A stretch of DNA of 51,068 nucleotides from Bifiguratus adelaidae (taxonomy: Eukaryota > Mucoromycota > Endogonomycetes > Endogonales), in NCBI GenBank assembly GCA_002261195.1, contig MVBO01000104.1:1-51068 (forward strand). The letters are read 5' to 3'. The translations under genes were made by a program, and so were the position numbers. The notes under the pieces were generated by a model. That model saw only the letters and a program-made list of their open reading frames with translations, was not told where the DNA came from and ran no database searches. This document shows, piece after piece, positions 35,223-45,947 of this stretch. Position 1 is the first letter of the stretch; each line of letters opens with the position of its first letter.

Positions 35223-35901
35223 TTAAGCATACATCCAATCCCGCTGCGCTTCCTCTTCTTCTTGCCGCACTTGTTCTTCACTCTCCACGCTCAATCGACA
35301 CATGGGGCATGTATTATGGAGCTTGAGCCAGGGGACAAGGCATTCCTTGTCGTAGAGGTGTCCACAGGGCATTTTGGTAATGCAAGTACTGGTGTGCAAG
35401 TCGTCTTTACAAATGATGCATTGCTCTTCAGATGCGATCGCTGTGGGTGGTATGTTGGGTAAAGCCTTGATGAATCGATCCGAGGCGGGTGGGGGGCCTT
35501 TGGCACTGTGTGGGTATGAGCGAAAGCCCTAAGGGCACGCATGCTTGCTGCTTCTTACCTAGCTTGTGATTCTTCAAGGAGTTGAGATATAAGATTGTCG
35601 AGAAACTCTTCCTGTACATAGTCACCGCTGTTCTGCTGTCGAAATCCTCCCAATAGGCTAGACAAGCATGAGTCGATTGTATACACAAGGTGTGTACCAC
35701 CTGCCTTATCACTTGCATAAAGTGATCCTCCTCTGGAACCGTCGACCGTGCGGATGTGGATGTATTCATGAAGTCGGAGGTATCTATATTGTAACCCTGA
35801 GGCTGCTGCCTTGTCGTACGGATATTCAACTCGTCTAGAAGGTGGTCAGGGAACCCTTGCGATACCTGCAACCTGTCGACCTTACCAAAGTAACTGGCCA
35901 T
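35223..35901 (-). CDS. RING-type E3 ubiquitin ligase, RNF126/RNF115-like
   Basis: An E3 of about 160-180 residues. The ATG at 35901 gives MASYFGKVDRLQVSQGFPDH. Later exons carry GDYVQEEFLDNLISQLLEES and then SAKGPPPASDRFIKALPN, the segment that precedes the RING in RNF126-type ligases. The RING is CIICKDDL...CITKMPCGHLYDKECLVPWL then CPMCR. The C-terminus is acidic (EEEEAQRDW). The fifth zinc-ligand position, normally His or Cys after CGHxx, is Asp here (CGHLYD). The intron near 35640-35705 can be read with a GT or a GC donor, so the protein is uncertain by six residues. Substrates unknown. Confidence 0.83.
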
Positions 35902-36068
35902 GATAGCGAGCGTAAAAGGACACGCAAGAAAAACCACGTCAGCCAAAAATTGGGCCCTGCGCTGAAATTGTGTGAATGGCAAGTGAAGCAAATACACAAC
36001 ACGCAAGAGATCAAAATGTCTAGTGGATGGATATCTATATCTCGTTCGCAGACTCATCAATATGGCCT

Positions 36069-37450
36069 CTACAATTGCTCAACATGTCCCTTGACCTTCT
36101 CTAAACGGGCACAAATAATCTGCAACGCCTTTCCGAGCTTTTCGAAATCTTCCAACTCATTGTACACCTGAACGCAGCAGCGGATCCACCAATGACCGGC
36201 ATGGCGGTATGGGCTTGCAAAACACTTGAACTCGAGGAGTAAAGTGTCGACCATGTATTGCAGTCCTTTGTTAAAGAGGACGTCGTCTTCCGTGGACACG
36301 GTTAATGGCAATTGGACATTGCACATGCTTGCGGTCAGCGTGCCTTCCTCATTTTCAATGTATCGGGTGCCGAAAAGTTTGGACAGGTATTGAGCTCCTC
36401 GAATGGCGAGGTCATGGCAATACGTTTGAATGCGTTCTTCACCGCCAATCTTTTTGCGGTATTCGAGCGCTACGCGTCATATGTTGGCTTCCCCGCTAAA
36501 AAGCTTGTCCGTGGCAAACTCACCTGAAAAGATGCTCATGTAGTTGCTATAGTCTAGGGTGCCTACCCATTCAAATTCGGCGGCCAGTCCCTTCTTGTAT
36601 CCGTGACTGATCGTGGTAGGATGAACGATGGCATGGTGTCTCTTGGGGACATACAAGATGGCACTTCCACGGACCGAGTAGAGCCACTTGTGACAATTTG
36701 TCACGAAAAAGTCGGGATCTAGCGCCTTCATGTCGAGTGGGATTTGTCCAATGGCATGAGCGCCGTCGACGATCGACAAGATATCATGTTGACGCAGGAG
36801 TGGCAGGATGCGTTCTATAGGTACCTTGACGCCGGGTACAGATGTGACAGCATCAAGGAAACAATAGCGGATCGGGTGCTGTTGCGTGGAATGCTGTTGT
36901 ATGGCTTCTTCAATCAGTCGTACATAGTCATCATCCGAGAGTGGATAGGCTAGATTGACCCGCACCAAATCTAAATTAGGCCGAGTATCTCGGAGATAGA
37001 CGAGTGCGCTATACAGAGGCTCATAAACGGTGCTACAGGAGGCGCTTCAGCCCGCAATCCAATAATAGTCCGCAAACAGACTCACTTGAAATACAGGATC
37101 TTGTCTCCTGGCTGGAAAGACAAGCTCCGTAAGATAGAGTTCACACCCACGCTTGTGTTCTGAACCATCACAACTTCCTCTGGGTCAGCATTGATAAAGT
37201 CGGCCATCGTCTTGCGAAGTTCCACCATCTTGCCAAACATGGTCTTCTTCATCCACAAGTCGCAATTGGACTCGATGAGGTCTTGATATTCTCGAAGACC
37301 ATCACGGACCGCTTTCGGATAGGCACCATATGAACCGTGGTTGAGAGGGACAAAGTCATCAGCAATAAGAAACTCTTTGCGCATAGCATGGCCAAAGGCC
37401 GGGTATTGATCTTTTGTTACCATACTGTCCCCTACCATGCCTCCACCCAT
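36069..37450 (-). CDS. PLP-dependent class-V aminotransferase family (isopenicillin-N-epimerase/Egt2-like)
   Basis: A cytosolic-looking PLP enzyme of about 410 residues. The ATG at 37450 starts MGGGMVGDSMV. The N-terminal FVPLNHGSYGAYPKAVRDGL is typical of the CefD-like branch. VMVQNTSVGVNSILRSL binds the cofactor phosphate. DGAHAIGQIPLDMKAL contains the Asp that pairs with the pyridine nitrogen. The Schiff-base Lys is in TNCHKWLYSVRG. The C-terminal domain includes HAGHWWIRCCVQVYNELEDF. Fungal members of this branch include the ergothioneine lyase Egt2, which is a plausible identity, but the sequence does not prove it. Introns are short. It is divergent from BCAT across 374 bp. Confidence 0.85.
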
Positions 37451-37824
37451 AGTCACTGACCAGGCTGTGATAGAGTCAGAATGACTCGACCGCTTTTGAA
37501 CAGAAGATTCGCATCACGTGACCCTTGGGTCCGTGGCTTCGGACGCATGATTCGGAAGCATTAGAGATCATGTCGCATGGCCAAAGCCGCATGATTGACA
37601 ACCAGAAAGTACCTGACAAAGTTCTCCCATGGCCTCTTTGCAACCGCTTGTCGCACTCCTCAACCGGAACAAAGGCCCATCCCAATTTGGAAACTGGCAA
37701 CATTTTCCACGTTCACGTGACACCGGATCTTTCAGATTGAAAGGTAGGATAGGGAACACCACACATACACATACTATCTCTCTCTTTCTCTCTCTCCCTC
37801 TTGCATCCCTTATTGCTTGTCAGC
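37451..37824. promoter_or_regulatory. Divergent promoter with two TCACGTGA boxes and a CT tract
   Basis: Between the aminotransferase and BCAT genes the palindrome TCACGTGA occurs at 37514-37521 and 37713-37720. CACGTG boxes are bound by bHLH factors such as Cbf1 (sulfur and amino-acid genes) or Pho4. A pyrimidine-rich TCTCTC tract (about 37769-37803) precedes the BCAT start, as in many fungal promoters. Binding is inference. Confidence 0.5.
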
Positions 37825-39186
37825 ATGTTGTCACGGAGAGGTTTGCAACGTATTGCTCGAGGAATCACTGCCCATCAGACACCGCGCCGGTACCTGGCTG
37901 CGGCTGCTCTCAACGGTCTCAAGGTAGGTCAAGGCTATTGTCGGGTCCTGATCGAGTAAGTAGCTCATAATTGGCGTCTAGGCATCCTCGGTCGAAATCA
38001 CTCCGTGCACCCTACCCAAAACACCTCCTGCCAATGCAGACCTTGTTTTTGGAAAGACGTTTACTGACCACATGTTGTCCATCGAATGGGATGATCGAAA
38101 CGGTTGGGGTACACCGCACATCAAGCCCTATGACAAGCTCAGTCTAGATCCAAGCTCTGTTGTCTTTCACTATGCTATTACGGTAAGTGCAACTATGCCA
38201 AACAGATCTGATGAGCATCTCAATCTTGTTCAGTGTTTTGAAGGCATGAAGGCTTACAAGGACAAGGACGGTAAAATTCGCCTTTTCCGTCCCGACATGA
38301 ACATGAAGCGCATGAACAAGTCTGCCGCGAGAATTACCTTGCCGGTAAGTCTCCATCAAACCAACTCCATATAGAGGACCATGGACACTCAAGTCTTCTT
38401 TAGACATTTGATGGCGACGAATTCCTTGCTCTCATCAAAAAGTTCGTCAAAGAAGATGCCAAGTGGATCCCCAATGAACGCGGCTACTCTCTCTACCTAC
38501 GACCCACCATGATTGGTACCCAAGAAAGTTTGGGCGTCGGTCCCTCCTCGCGTGCCCTTTTGTACTGCATTGCCTGTCCGGTAGGACCATACTACAAATC
38601 CGGTTTTAACGCCGTTAAGCTCTTGGCGACCACCGAATTCGTCCGTGCCTGGCCAAAGGGTACAGGAGAAGCCAAGATTGGCGGCAACTACGCACCGGGC
38701 ATCAAGCCTCAAATCATGGCCGCTCATGAAGGCTATGCCCAGAACCTGTGGCTCTTTGGCAACCATCACGAGTTAACCGAAGTGGGCACCATGAACTGTT
38801 TTGTCCTCTGGCGGAATGACAAGGGCGAAACCGAGTTGGTAACGCCTCCTCTGGACGGTGCCATTCTACCCGGTGTCACGCGGGACTCAATCCTGGCTTT
38901 GGCGCGCGAATGGAACGAGTTCAAGGTGTCGGAACGAAAGTTGACCATGCCTCAGATCAAGGAAGCCGTCAAGGAGGGTCGTCTCTTGGAGATGTTTGGA
39001 GCCGGTACGGCCTGTATAGTGAGTCCTATCAAGGCGGTGCGGTACCAGGGAGAGGATATTGCTATTCCATTGGATCCCAAGGACAGTTCGGCTCAGGCCG
39101 GTCCATGGGCGAGCCGATTCAACAAGGCCATCATGGATATCCAATACGGTGAAGTGGAGCATCCATGGAGTGTGGTTGTCGATTAG
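37825..39186 (+). CDS. Branched-chain amino acid aminotransferase, mitochondrial
   Basis: Transfers the amino group between Leu/Ile/Val and 2-oxoglutarate in the last step of synthesis or first of breakdown. The Arg-rich N-terminus [18 protein letters not shown] is a likely matrix-targeting signal. Domain blocks: [21 protein letters not shown] with [51 protein letters not shown], and [14 protein letters not shown], where the Lys forms the PLP Schiff base. These are followed by [29 protein letters not shown] and [16 protein letters not shown]. The end [16 protein letters not shown] is typical. About 385 residues in four exons, complete. Its stop faces INO1 at 116 bp. Confidence 0.96.
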
Positions 39187-39302
39187 AGATATCAGAGTCG
39201 TATTTATTGAAGGAAACAAAATGAAAAGGAGTGATTCATTTTTTTGACGATTCTACCTTGTTGAGTGCCATCCTTGCGCACCGATTTCGTTGTTTTTTTT
39301 TT

Positions 39303-40958
39303 TTAGAATTTCCAAGTCTTGTGCTCCAACAACATGTCATTGTTGGGGGGCAAGCCAACACAAGCTCTAAAGATGTTTTCCATGGCAGCACGTTGCTTAG
39401 CCAACGAGTTGACAACGGGAGTACCAGGAGCAACAAGAGGAGCCTTGAGCATGTAGGACAAGATGGAGAGGACACTGTGGAAGGGGCTGTACTCAGCCAT
39501 GTCGTCCGTCTTATATTGAATACGAGTCATGAGCTCGGTAACGATGCAGAGGTCCAAAATGAGAGGAGAGGCAAGGAGCGAGTCTTCGCACACATTGTAA
39601 ACAGAGATGGATTGACGACCGCCCATGAAAATGTCGCATTCGTATTCATCGAGCGCACGCTTGGAGTCACCGACGGAGGGAACGTACTTGATGACGACGG
39701 TGTGGTCAGGGTGCTCCTTGGGTCCGTAAAGGATCTTGTTGGCAGCAACCATGTCATCAACAACAGTAGACTTGGAGATCTCCTTGGAGCGGAATTGCTT
39801 GTAGGAAGACAAGTTCTTGCCGTCGTTGTTGCCCAAGTGGTTGTACGAAGTGATACCAACGGGCTTGATACCAGCATTCACCAAAAAGTCGACCAATGCA
39901 GACTTGAACTTGGTTTGACCAGATTTGAAATCATCACCTCCAATGTAGGTGCGTTCACGCTCAGCAAGCTCCAAAACACCGGGGACAAAGGTGTTTTGGG
40001 GAGAGCCGTTGATGAAGGGAACGTGCTCTTGGATACAGGCAAGAGCAAAGATGGAAGAAGGAGCAATCTCGTCATGCGAGTTCTTGACCGCTTGCAAAAT
40101 GTTGTCGGCGGTATCGTTAACACCAGGAATGATGTCAGCGTAGCGCTCAGTGTTGGCAGTCCAGACCACAATGATCTTGTCAAGGCCGTTGGCTTGCTTG
40201 AAGTCGCGAATGTCCTTCTTGATGTGCTCGAGGTGAGCTTGCTTATCGTTACCAGGGATCAAGTTATCAGCGCGATCCTCTTGGTTGGAAGCAATAAAGT
40301 CAGGGTAGTAGATGGAAGGCAAAGGTGTGAGCTTAGACATCTCCGCAGAGACCTGACGTTGCAAATCGTATTCCAAGACTTGAGCGCGCTCCATAGCTTC
40401 GGCCAGGTTCTTGGAGGAGATATCCCAACCACCAAGAACAAGATCGTTGGGGCTCACCATGGGCAAGATGTCAGTGAAGGGGACATAGATGTCGTTACCT
40501 TGAGGGTCCACACCAAGCTTCAATGTGGAAGCTTGGACCACAGAACCCCAGTAGTTGGGAGATTGAACACCACGCTTGGTGTGCCAAGTCAAGTTGTGCT
40601 TGTTGGCAAGAATGGAAGCGGTCAAGGTGGACCCATTGTTACCACCCCAGCCAACCATCATGAGACTATCATGACGGATGAGTAAACGAGATGGTGATCC
40701 ACAAGATCCAAGAACTTACCCCACTTTGGGAACGCGAGTGTCAGTCTTAAAGTGGTAAACAGTTTCGGCAGGCTTGACGCGGTAAGATCCATCCAATTCA
40801 TCCTTCTCAACAAGGGTGCTTTGGTACTTGTAGTCGGCATACACCGCATCATTGGTGTAGGTGACATTGGGAGAATCCACCTTGAAGGCAGGTTGATGGC
40901 GGACTTGGTGACCGTTGGAGCCAGTGTAGTAGCTATCGGGAGCAGCAGGAGGAGCCAT
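39303..40958 (-). CDS. INO1: Myo-inositol-1-phosphate synthase
   Basis: Converts glucose-6-phosphate to inositol-3-phosphate with NAD, the first step of inositol and phosphatidylinositol synthesis in the cytosol. Two exons joined by a GT-AG intron of about 50-60 nt. Exon 1 runs from ATG 40958 ([13 protein letters not shown]) to VPKVG. Exon 2 continues [20 protein letters not shown] (NAD-binding glycine loop). Further blocks: [64 protein letters not shown] (catalytic Lys region), [21 protein letters not shown] and [19 protein letters not shown]. About 530 residues, complete. A 484-codon open frame lies antisense to it and is a codon-bias shadow. Confidence 0.98.
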
Positions 40959-41397
40959 GTCAAAAGAGCAAAACCAAATAGATCAAGGGGATATGCTCTT
41001 AGAAAACTATACGAGGTCTATCGCTGCACCGTTTGTAGCCGCGATGAGGATTGTGTAGTGAACTCAAAAGATTCGCAAACTAGAGACCGTATGAGTTACA
41101 TGCGCACATGTCGTCTTTCATCCTATCTCTCCACGCCCTCTTCAAGTGTTCACACCGAGAACTTTCCATCGGTCGGATGCGAAGACCGAAACTCGGAAAA
41201 ACCTTGACCCAAGTCATCCCGCATCACCATCTCTCCTGTTCTCCATCACTCTACTTACCGTCTTGGCAAGACTGTTACTTTAGAGAAGGCTTGTTGCCAA
41301 AGAATAGAACAAGAACAAGAAGTAGAAGGGAAGGGAAGAAGCAGGCAAGCAGCCACTTAAATACCAGAGAACGCAGATTACATCACGTGAAACGGCC
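40959..41397. promoter_or_regulatory. Divergent promoter of INO1 and the PPTase, with TCACGTGA
   Basis: This 439-bp region holds TCACGTGA at 41383-41390, only 7 bp before the PPTase ATG. A CATGTG core (minus strand, 41105-41110) lies about 150 bp before INO1. In Saccharomyces, INO1 is controlled by a CATGTGAAAT-type bHLH site, so the second is a weak candidate. No gene was seen. Confidence 0.4.
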
Positions 41398-42354
41398 ATG
41401 CAGGTTTGGGCCGTGAATACGCGTGGTTGGGAGCCGACTGCGGTCGAGTTTGAAGGTGTCTTGGACAGGTTACCTACAGAGGATCAGCAACGCGTATTGA
41501 GAAAGAAGCTCAGCAGTGATGCCAAGTTGACCTTGGCTGGCCAGTTGCTCATTCGCAACTTTTTTCACACTTTAGGCGTGCCTTGGGATGACTGCACGCT
41601 GGGTAGAAGCGAGACCGGGAAGCCTTTTCGGGTAGGTGTCATGCCATGGAGCTTGGCTGGTGACTGATCCAGACTTCTAGATGTCCGCCAAGGCCAGTCT
41701 CTATGATACAAGCTTCAACATTTCCAATCATGGGGATTATGTCGTGTTGGGAGCACGCGCCGGTATGCAAGTGGGTGTGGACGTCATGAAGGTGGAGCAA
41801 GCTGTTCGCGAAGAGAGTCTGGACCAGTTTTTTTCGTATTTTGCGGAACAGGTAGGGTGGATGCAGGCAGACAATCGATGTGAACTAGTAACCAATGCCT
41901 ATAGTACACTCCGTCCGAGTGGGCTCTTGTGCGCGCGGTACCTCACTCGGAACAGCTTCGCCTGTTTTATAAGATATGGACGCTCAAGGAATGCTATGTG
42001 AAAGCCATTGGGTTAGGGCTCGGTTTTCCATTGACGCGCTTAGAGTTCTCGCACATTGATCAGGTGCGTAGGGATCCGCTTGGCCTTGCAAAGAACGTGC
42101 GCTTCGCTGACCATGCCATCCAGCCTGTTCCTCAGTTGCAGGTGGACGGTCAACCGGCAAAGAATTGGACGTTTCGGCAATATGAATTGGATGAGCACCA
42201 TGTGGTTGCGGTTGCAATTCATTCCCCCCATGACCCTATTGATCCCACCATGACCATACCCAAATCATTTAAACTAGTACGCGTACAAGAACTGCTACTA
42301 CAAGTACCGCCACTCTACAAACGAGTAGAGGGCCATGTTGCCTGGATACGTTGA
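41398..42354 (+). CDS. 4'-phosphopantetheinyl transferase, Lys5/AASDHPPT (Sfp) type
   Basis: Attaches phosphopantetheine from CoA to carrier domains, in fungi mainly the alpha-aminoadipate reductase Lys2 of lysine synthesis. ATG 41398 starts MQVWAVNTRGWEP. The N-half has LPTEDQQRVLRKK and LAGQLLIRNFFHTLG. Exon 2 gives FNISNHGDYVVLGA and GVDVMKVEQ (Mg/CoA-binding GxDxM). Exon 3 gives LFYKIWTLKECYVKAIGLGLGF, the KExxxKA signature. The single-domain-pair length, about 275 residues, fits AASDHPPT-type enzymes. Both introns are GT-AG. The stop (42352-42354) is separated by only 2 bp from the stop of FKBP25 on the other strand. Confidence 0.94.
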
Positions 42355-42356
42355 GC

Positions 42357-43199
42357 CTATTCAAAGCTCACCAGCTCCACATCAAACGTCAATCTGGCAT
42401 TAGGAGGAATTTTGGGTTCAAGACCCTTTTTGCCATATGCCCATTCGGGTTCAATGATGATGCGCGCTTTCTCGCCAACAGACATGGTCAGCAGTGCTTC
42501 ATCCCACCCTTTGATGACGCGACCGGTACCCACTGCCAAGCGTTAGTCGACTGGCAATGTTTAGTAGCGCGCGCCTACCTTTGAATCGTAGGGGTTGGGC
42601 CTTCTTTTTACCAGTCTGATTGGTATCAAAGATGGTGCCATCCTCCAGCATACCTGTGTACATGACAGACACTAGCGACATGTCAACAGATATATACCAG
42701 ATGTAAAGCATCACCTGCCTGTATCGCCCTTTTTCGGGACGCTTGTCTTGTTTCCCTTCTTATGAATCACCTTGGTATACAAGGGCTTCTCTTCCTTGTG
42801 TACCTCTTGCACCTTCTCATGATGCTCCTCCGCCTTGGGTTCATGCTTGTGAAGCGTCATTGGATCTACATCATTTTCACCTCTAATCAAACACAGATCA
42901 GATTTCTGATGGCTCCACCCATCCCCCCCTTCTGCCACCACATACCTAAACTGGTTCGTCTCAAAGAGCGCATTGTAAGCTTGGATCAAGGCATCTTTTT
43001 TCACGTTCTTTGCAATCAATGCGAGTTTACCGTTCAGTTTATGGTCCAGTAAAAACTATAGCCTTTTGTCAGTAGACTATTACCTCATAGGAGCACTTGC
43101 CTGTGAGTTTCCATGCGCTTGTAAAAAGGCAGCCAGATCCTTCTTTGACACGGCATCAGACTCTAGTTGAGCTTGCGACCATTCGCGCTCTGGTTCCAT
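42357..43199 (-). CDS. FKBP25-like nuclear peptidyl-prolyl isomerase (FKBP3)
   Basis: A two-domain PPIase. The N-terminal basic tilted helical bundle reads EPEREWSQAQLESDAVSKKD, LAAFLQAHGNSQ, FLLDHKLNGKL and KKDALIQAYNALFETNQF, as in animal FKBP25. A charged linker follows (EEKPLYTKVIHKKGNKTS). The FKBP domain has VPKKGDT, YTGMLEDGTIFDTN, VIKGWDEALLTMSVGEKARI, IEPEWAYGKKGLEPKIPPNA and FDVELVSFE; the drug- and proline-binding aromatic residues are kept. Five or so exons, about 220 residues. In animals this protein binds DNA, RNA and ribosome precursors; here that is inference. The chosen ATG at 43199 is 16 bp from the SHE9 ATG. A more upstream in-frame ATG would overlap it. Confidence 0.93.
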
Positions 43200-43215
43200 T
43201 TGAGAAATACAAGTC

Positions 43216-44364
43216 ATGCATCGGGTGGGACGTTGTGGGCTAAAGTACCGGCACATCGTCAACACTCGCTCACTACACCGGACTGGTGTTCTTTTTCGTC
43301 CTCAAGACAGCAGCACTCTGCGCGAAAGGCACAAGGACACATCCTTTTGGCAAGACGCGGCTCGACCTTATTTATCCCGCCTTTCCTCCACGTCTTCCAG
43401 TATTAAGGCGCTTACGGCAGAGATACAGGATCCAAAAGATGCGCTACAGGCCATGTCAAAGGCCATCAACGAGTTGACGGGCTACAACCATATCGAGAAG
43501 GTCAAGGAAGCCGTGGTGAAGCGATGTAAGTGTTCGGGTCTCTGAGCGTCCTTGTTCTCACGCTTTTTAGCCGAATCGTTCAATGCCTCTCGGCAGAGTC
43601 TACAAGAGGCCAAGGAAGCTTACCATGCAACGATTGAAGCGAGATCAAAGACGCAACGAGAGATTAATGAACTCTTGCAACGCAAACACACCTGGACAGC
43701 CGAGGACGTGACACGCTTCACCGAACTCTATCGTCTAGAACATGTGCATACGCAGGATGAAAAGTTGGCCAAAGACACCTATCAATCGGCAGAAAAACAG
43801 ATGGACCGAGAGTACATGGATTTGACCAAATCCATTATGGAAAGGTACCATGAAGAACAGATTTGGAGTGACAAGATTCGAAGTGTGTCGACTTATGGTA
43901 CCTGGGCACTCATGATTCTCAACATCCTCTTGTTCGTGGCGGTCCAAACGATCTTTGAGCCGCGCAAACGAACAAAACTGACGGAACGCTTCGAGGAATT
44001 GTTGGTCGCCAAGGTGGATGAAGAAGAGGCGAAATTTCAGGCCGTGTTGGATGAACTACGCAAGGGTCACTCGACCCTTTTGGCACAACAAGAGGCCTTG
44101 TTGGCTCATACTCGTCCCGCATCATACAATGAAGCACCGCATGTTCCGGTGGTTCTGGATACGCGGACGGACGATATACCTCCCACGGACCTTCTCTCAG
44201 TTGTGGACGGGACAGTCTCGACGGCGGATGAAAAGGATAGAGTTTCACGAGGTTGGTTGAGTACGGAACCAACGACGATGAGAAAGCGCGATTTTCTGTT
44301 GTATACCTTGGAGAGTGCGGTAGCGGGTATCGCTCTCAGTACACTGTTTATGTATTTTAGATAG
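43216..44364 (+). CDS. Mitochondrial inner-membrane protein She9/Mdm33
   Basis: A fungal protein that shapes inner-membrane fission. The ATG at 43216 begins with a basic presequence (MHRVGRCGLKYRHIVNTRSLH). A coiled coil follows, including LTAEIQDPKDALQAMSKAIN and, after one intron, LQEAKEAYHATIEARSKTQR and LLQRKHTWTAEDVTRFTELY. The latter (K-x-x-W-x-x-x-D-x-x-R-F) is the family signature. The first TM segment is TWALMILNILLFVAVQTIF, followed by EPRKR. A second TM lies at the very C-terminus (ESAVAGIALSTLFMYF). Two TM helices with the coiled coil in the matrix match Mdm33. About 360 residues. The stop is 45 bp from that of convergent PPME1. Confidence 0.91.
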
Positions 44365-44409
44365 ATCATAGAATGTGTTTAGGCAGGCAGCCGGTTATAT
44401 ACAAGCGAC

Positions 44410-45933
44410 TTAGGCGTCCTTTTTGGGTGGTATCGGGACTTTGGGCGGGAGGACAAGCCGCTCGTTGCGTTTCCAGAATTGCAATAGATTGGCGGCCAAA
44501 AGACCGGGTTGATCTTCTTGGACGCTGTGTCCACTTTCTGGCAACACGGCCATCTGGAATTTGCCTTAAGAGCGGTTTTGTCAGTGGCAGGTGATGGATC
44601 AGGGATATCGCTTCATCACTCACCTTGCATTTGTCCAATCATGAGCGTCTTGTCCAAGCGATCGGTACCTGATAGGATGCGATCAATCCTGGCAAAGGAC
44701 ACATCAGAAGGACCCACCTGCCAGAACCAGAAATTTGGCTGTCCGAGAGCTGAGAAACTTTTCAGACAGGCCTGTAAACCAATCTAGATCGCAGGAGGAT
44801 GAGCGAAATTATCTGAGCGAGCCTGCAATGACTGACCTGTCCAGTACTGCTCCGTCTTGGCTAAATTTGTTCGCCAACGGTATACTGTCGATGGTCCTTC
44901 TTGCATCTTAACAAGCAACGGCGGCACCGATACCTTCGCTGACTTGTCGTTTCGAATGTTCTCTTCGCTCAGGCTAAGATCATGATTATTAATAGGCATC
45001 TGTAATCCGGCCACCCGCTCACCTCCACTCAATGGCATCCTCAATATCGCCAAATTGCTTTGGCCGACTCTCAATGAGAGAGTGCATGGATGACAAGGCG
45101 TCCAGGGCTGAACCCTCCACCACATCAATGACGACTAGTCCCAAGATGTTTTTGAGCAGGCTTTGAGAGGTCACATGGGTCACCACAGCGCCTCCCATAC
45201 TACATGAATAGATTAGCGTGTTCAATCCATAGACATCCGACAAGAAACATTTTACCTATGTCCAACTAGAATGATATCCCCTGCTTGATCACCGTAAAGC
45301 TTGTGGACAATGTTAACCAGATCCTGCGCAAGTACATTAAGCGACAAGTCACTGGAAGCGGTCCTTGTCTCGCCTAGGGTTGCACGCCATATGAGCCCTC
45401 CATCCATGCCTTCTGTGTGATATGGCATCTTACCATGTTCCCGACTATCATAGGCAAGAATTCGACAAGGTCCAGGCGCCGTATCCATCATCTTTTTAGC
45501 CATGACCGCAAACGAAAGGGCACCAAGTCCAGCTCCATGGTGAAGGACAAAGAGCGGACCTTGCGCTTGCCCCTCTGTAGGAGAGGGTGATTGATAGACC
45601 CTAAAGGTGTGTGATCAAGTCAAGGATAAAACGCACGCGCACCCTACACAACATGTGAAAAGGATATATCCTCGTCTATGGCCACGTCTTTGCACGACCC
45701 AAAGTACGACTCCCACCCTGAAGGGCTATAGCGAGCCTTGTTGCGCCGGGCTAAAGGTCAAAGTGTTCAGACCGCAATACATCCATTCTTTTCCGATCCT
45801 TGCCTCTTGAACGAGTCGCCACTGGTGGAACCATCGCTCCACTATCGTCCTCTGCCTCTTGTTCCTCCCATTCACCACTCGTTATCTCTGCAGGCAACTT
45901 TTGCTTCAACAGGCGCTTGACGAGTTCAGACAT
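44410..45933 (-). CDS. Protein phosphatase methylesterase 1 (PPE1/PPME1)
   Basis: Removes the C-terminal methyl ester of the PP2A catalytic subunit. The ATG at 45933 gives MSELVKRLLKQKLP. An intron after KRMDVLR joins to PSGWESYFGSCKDV, the PPME1 N-terminal motif. The alpha/beta-hydrolase core follows: LFVLHHGAGLGALSF (oxyanion hole), ILAYDSREHGK, ILVGHSMGGAVVTHV (nucleophile Ser, codon split by an intron), LGLVVIDVVEGSALDALSSM (diagnostic for PPME1), RPKQFGDIEDAIEW and VYRWRTNL. The catalytic His is in VLPESGHSVQED. About 370 residues in about eight exons. In-frame ATG 45975 upstream would overlap the PheRS gene. With 45933, start-to-start spacing is 14 bp. Confidence 0.91.
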
Positions 45934-45947
45934 TTTATCGCACTCCA

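Noticed and set aside
35650-35710. A fourth GC-AG intron in the RING E3 gene
   Set aside because: A GT-AG alternative (CAG|GTGG to CGACAG) also keeps the frame, so the GC donor is not required.
39231-40685. 484-codon open frame antisense to INO1
   Set aside because: It mirrors the INO1 exon exactly, has no family features, and INO1 is certain. It is a codon-bias shadow.
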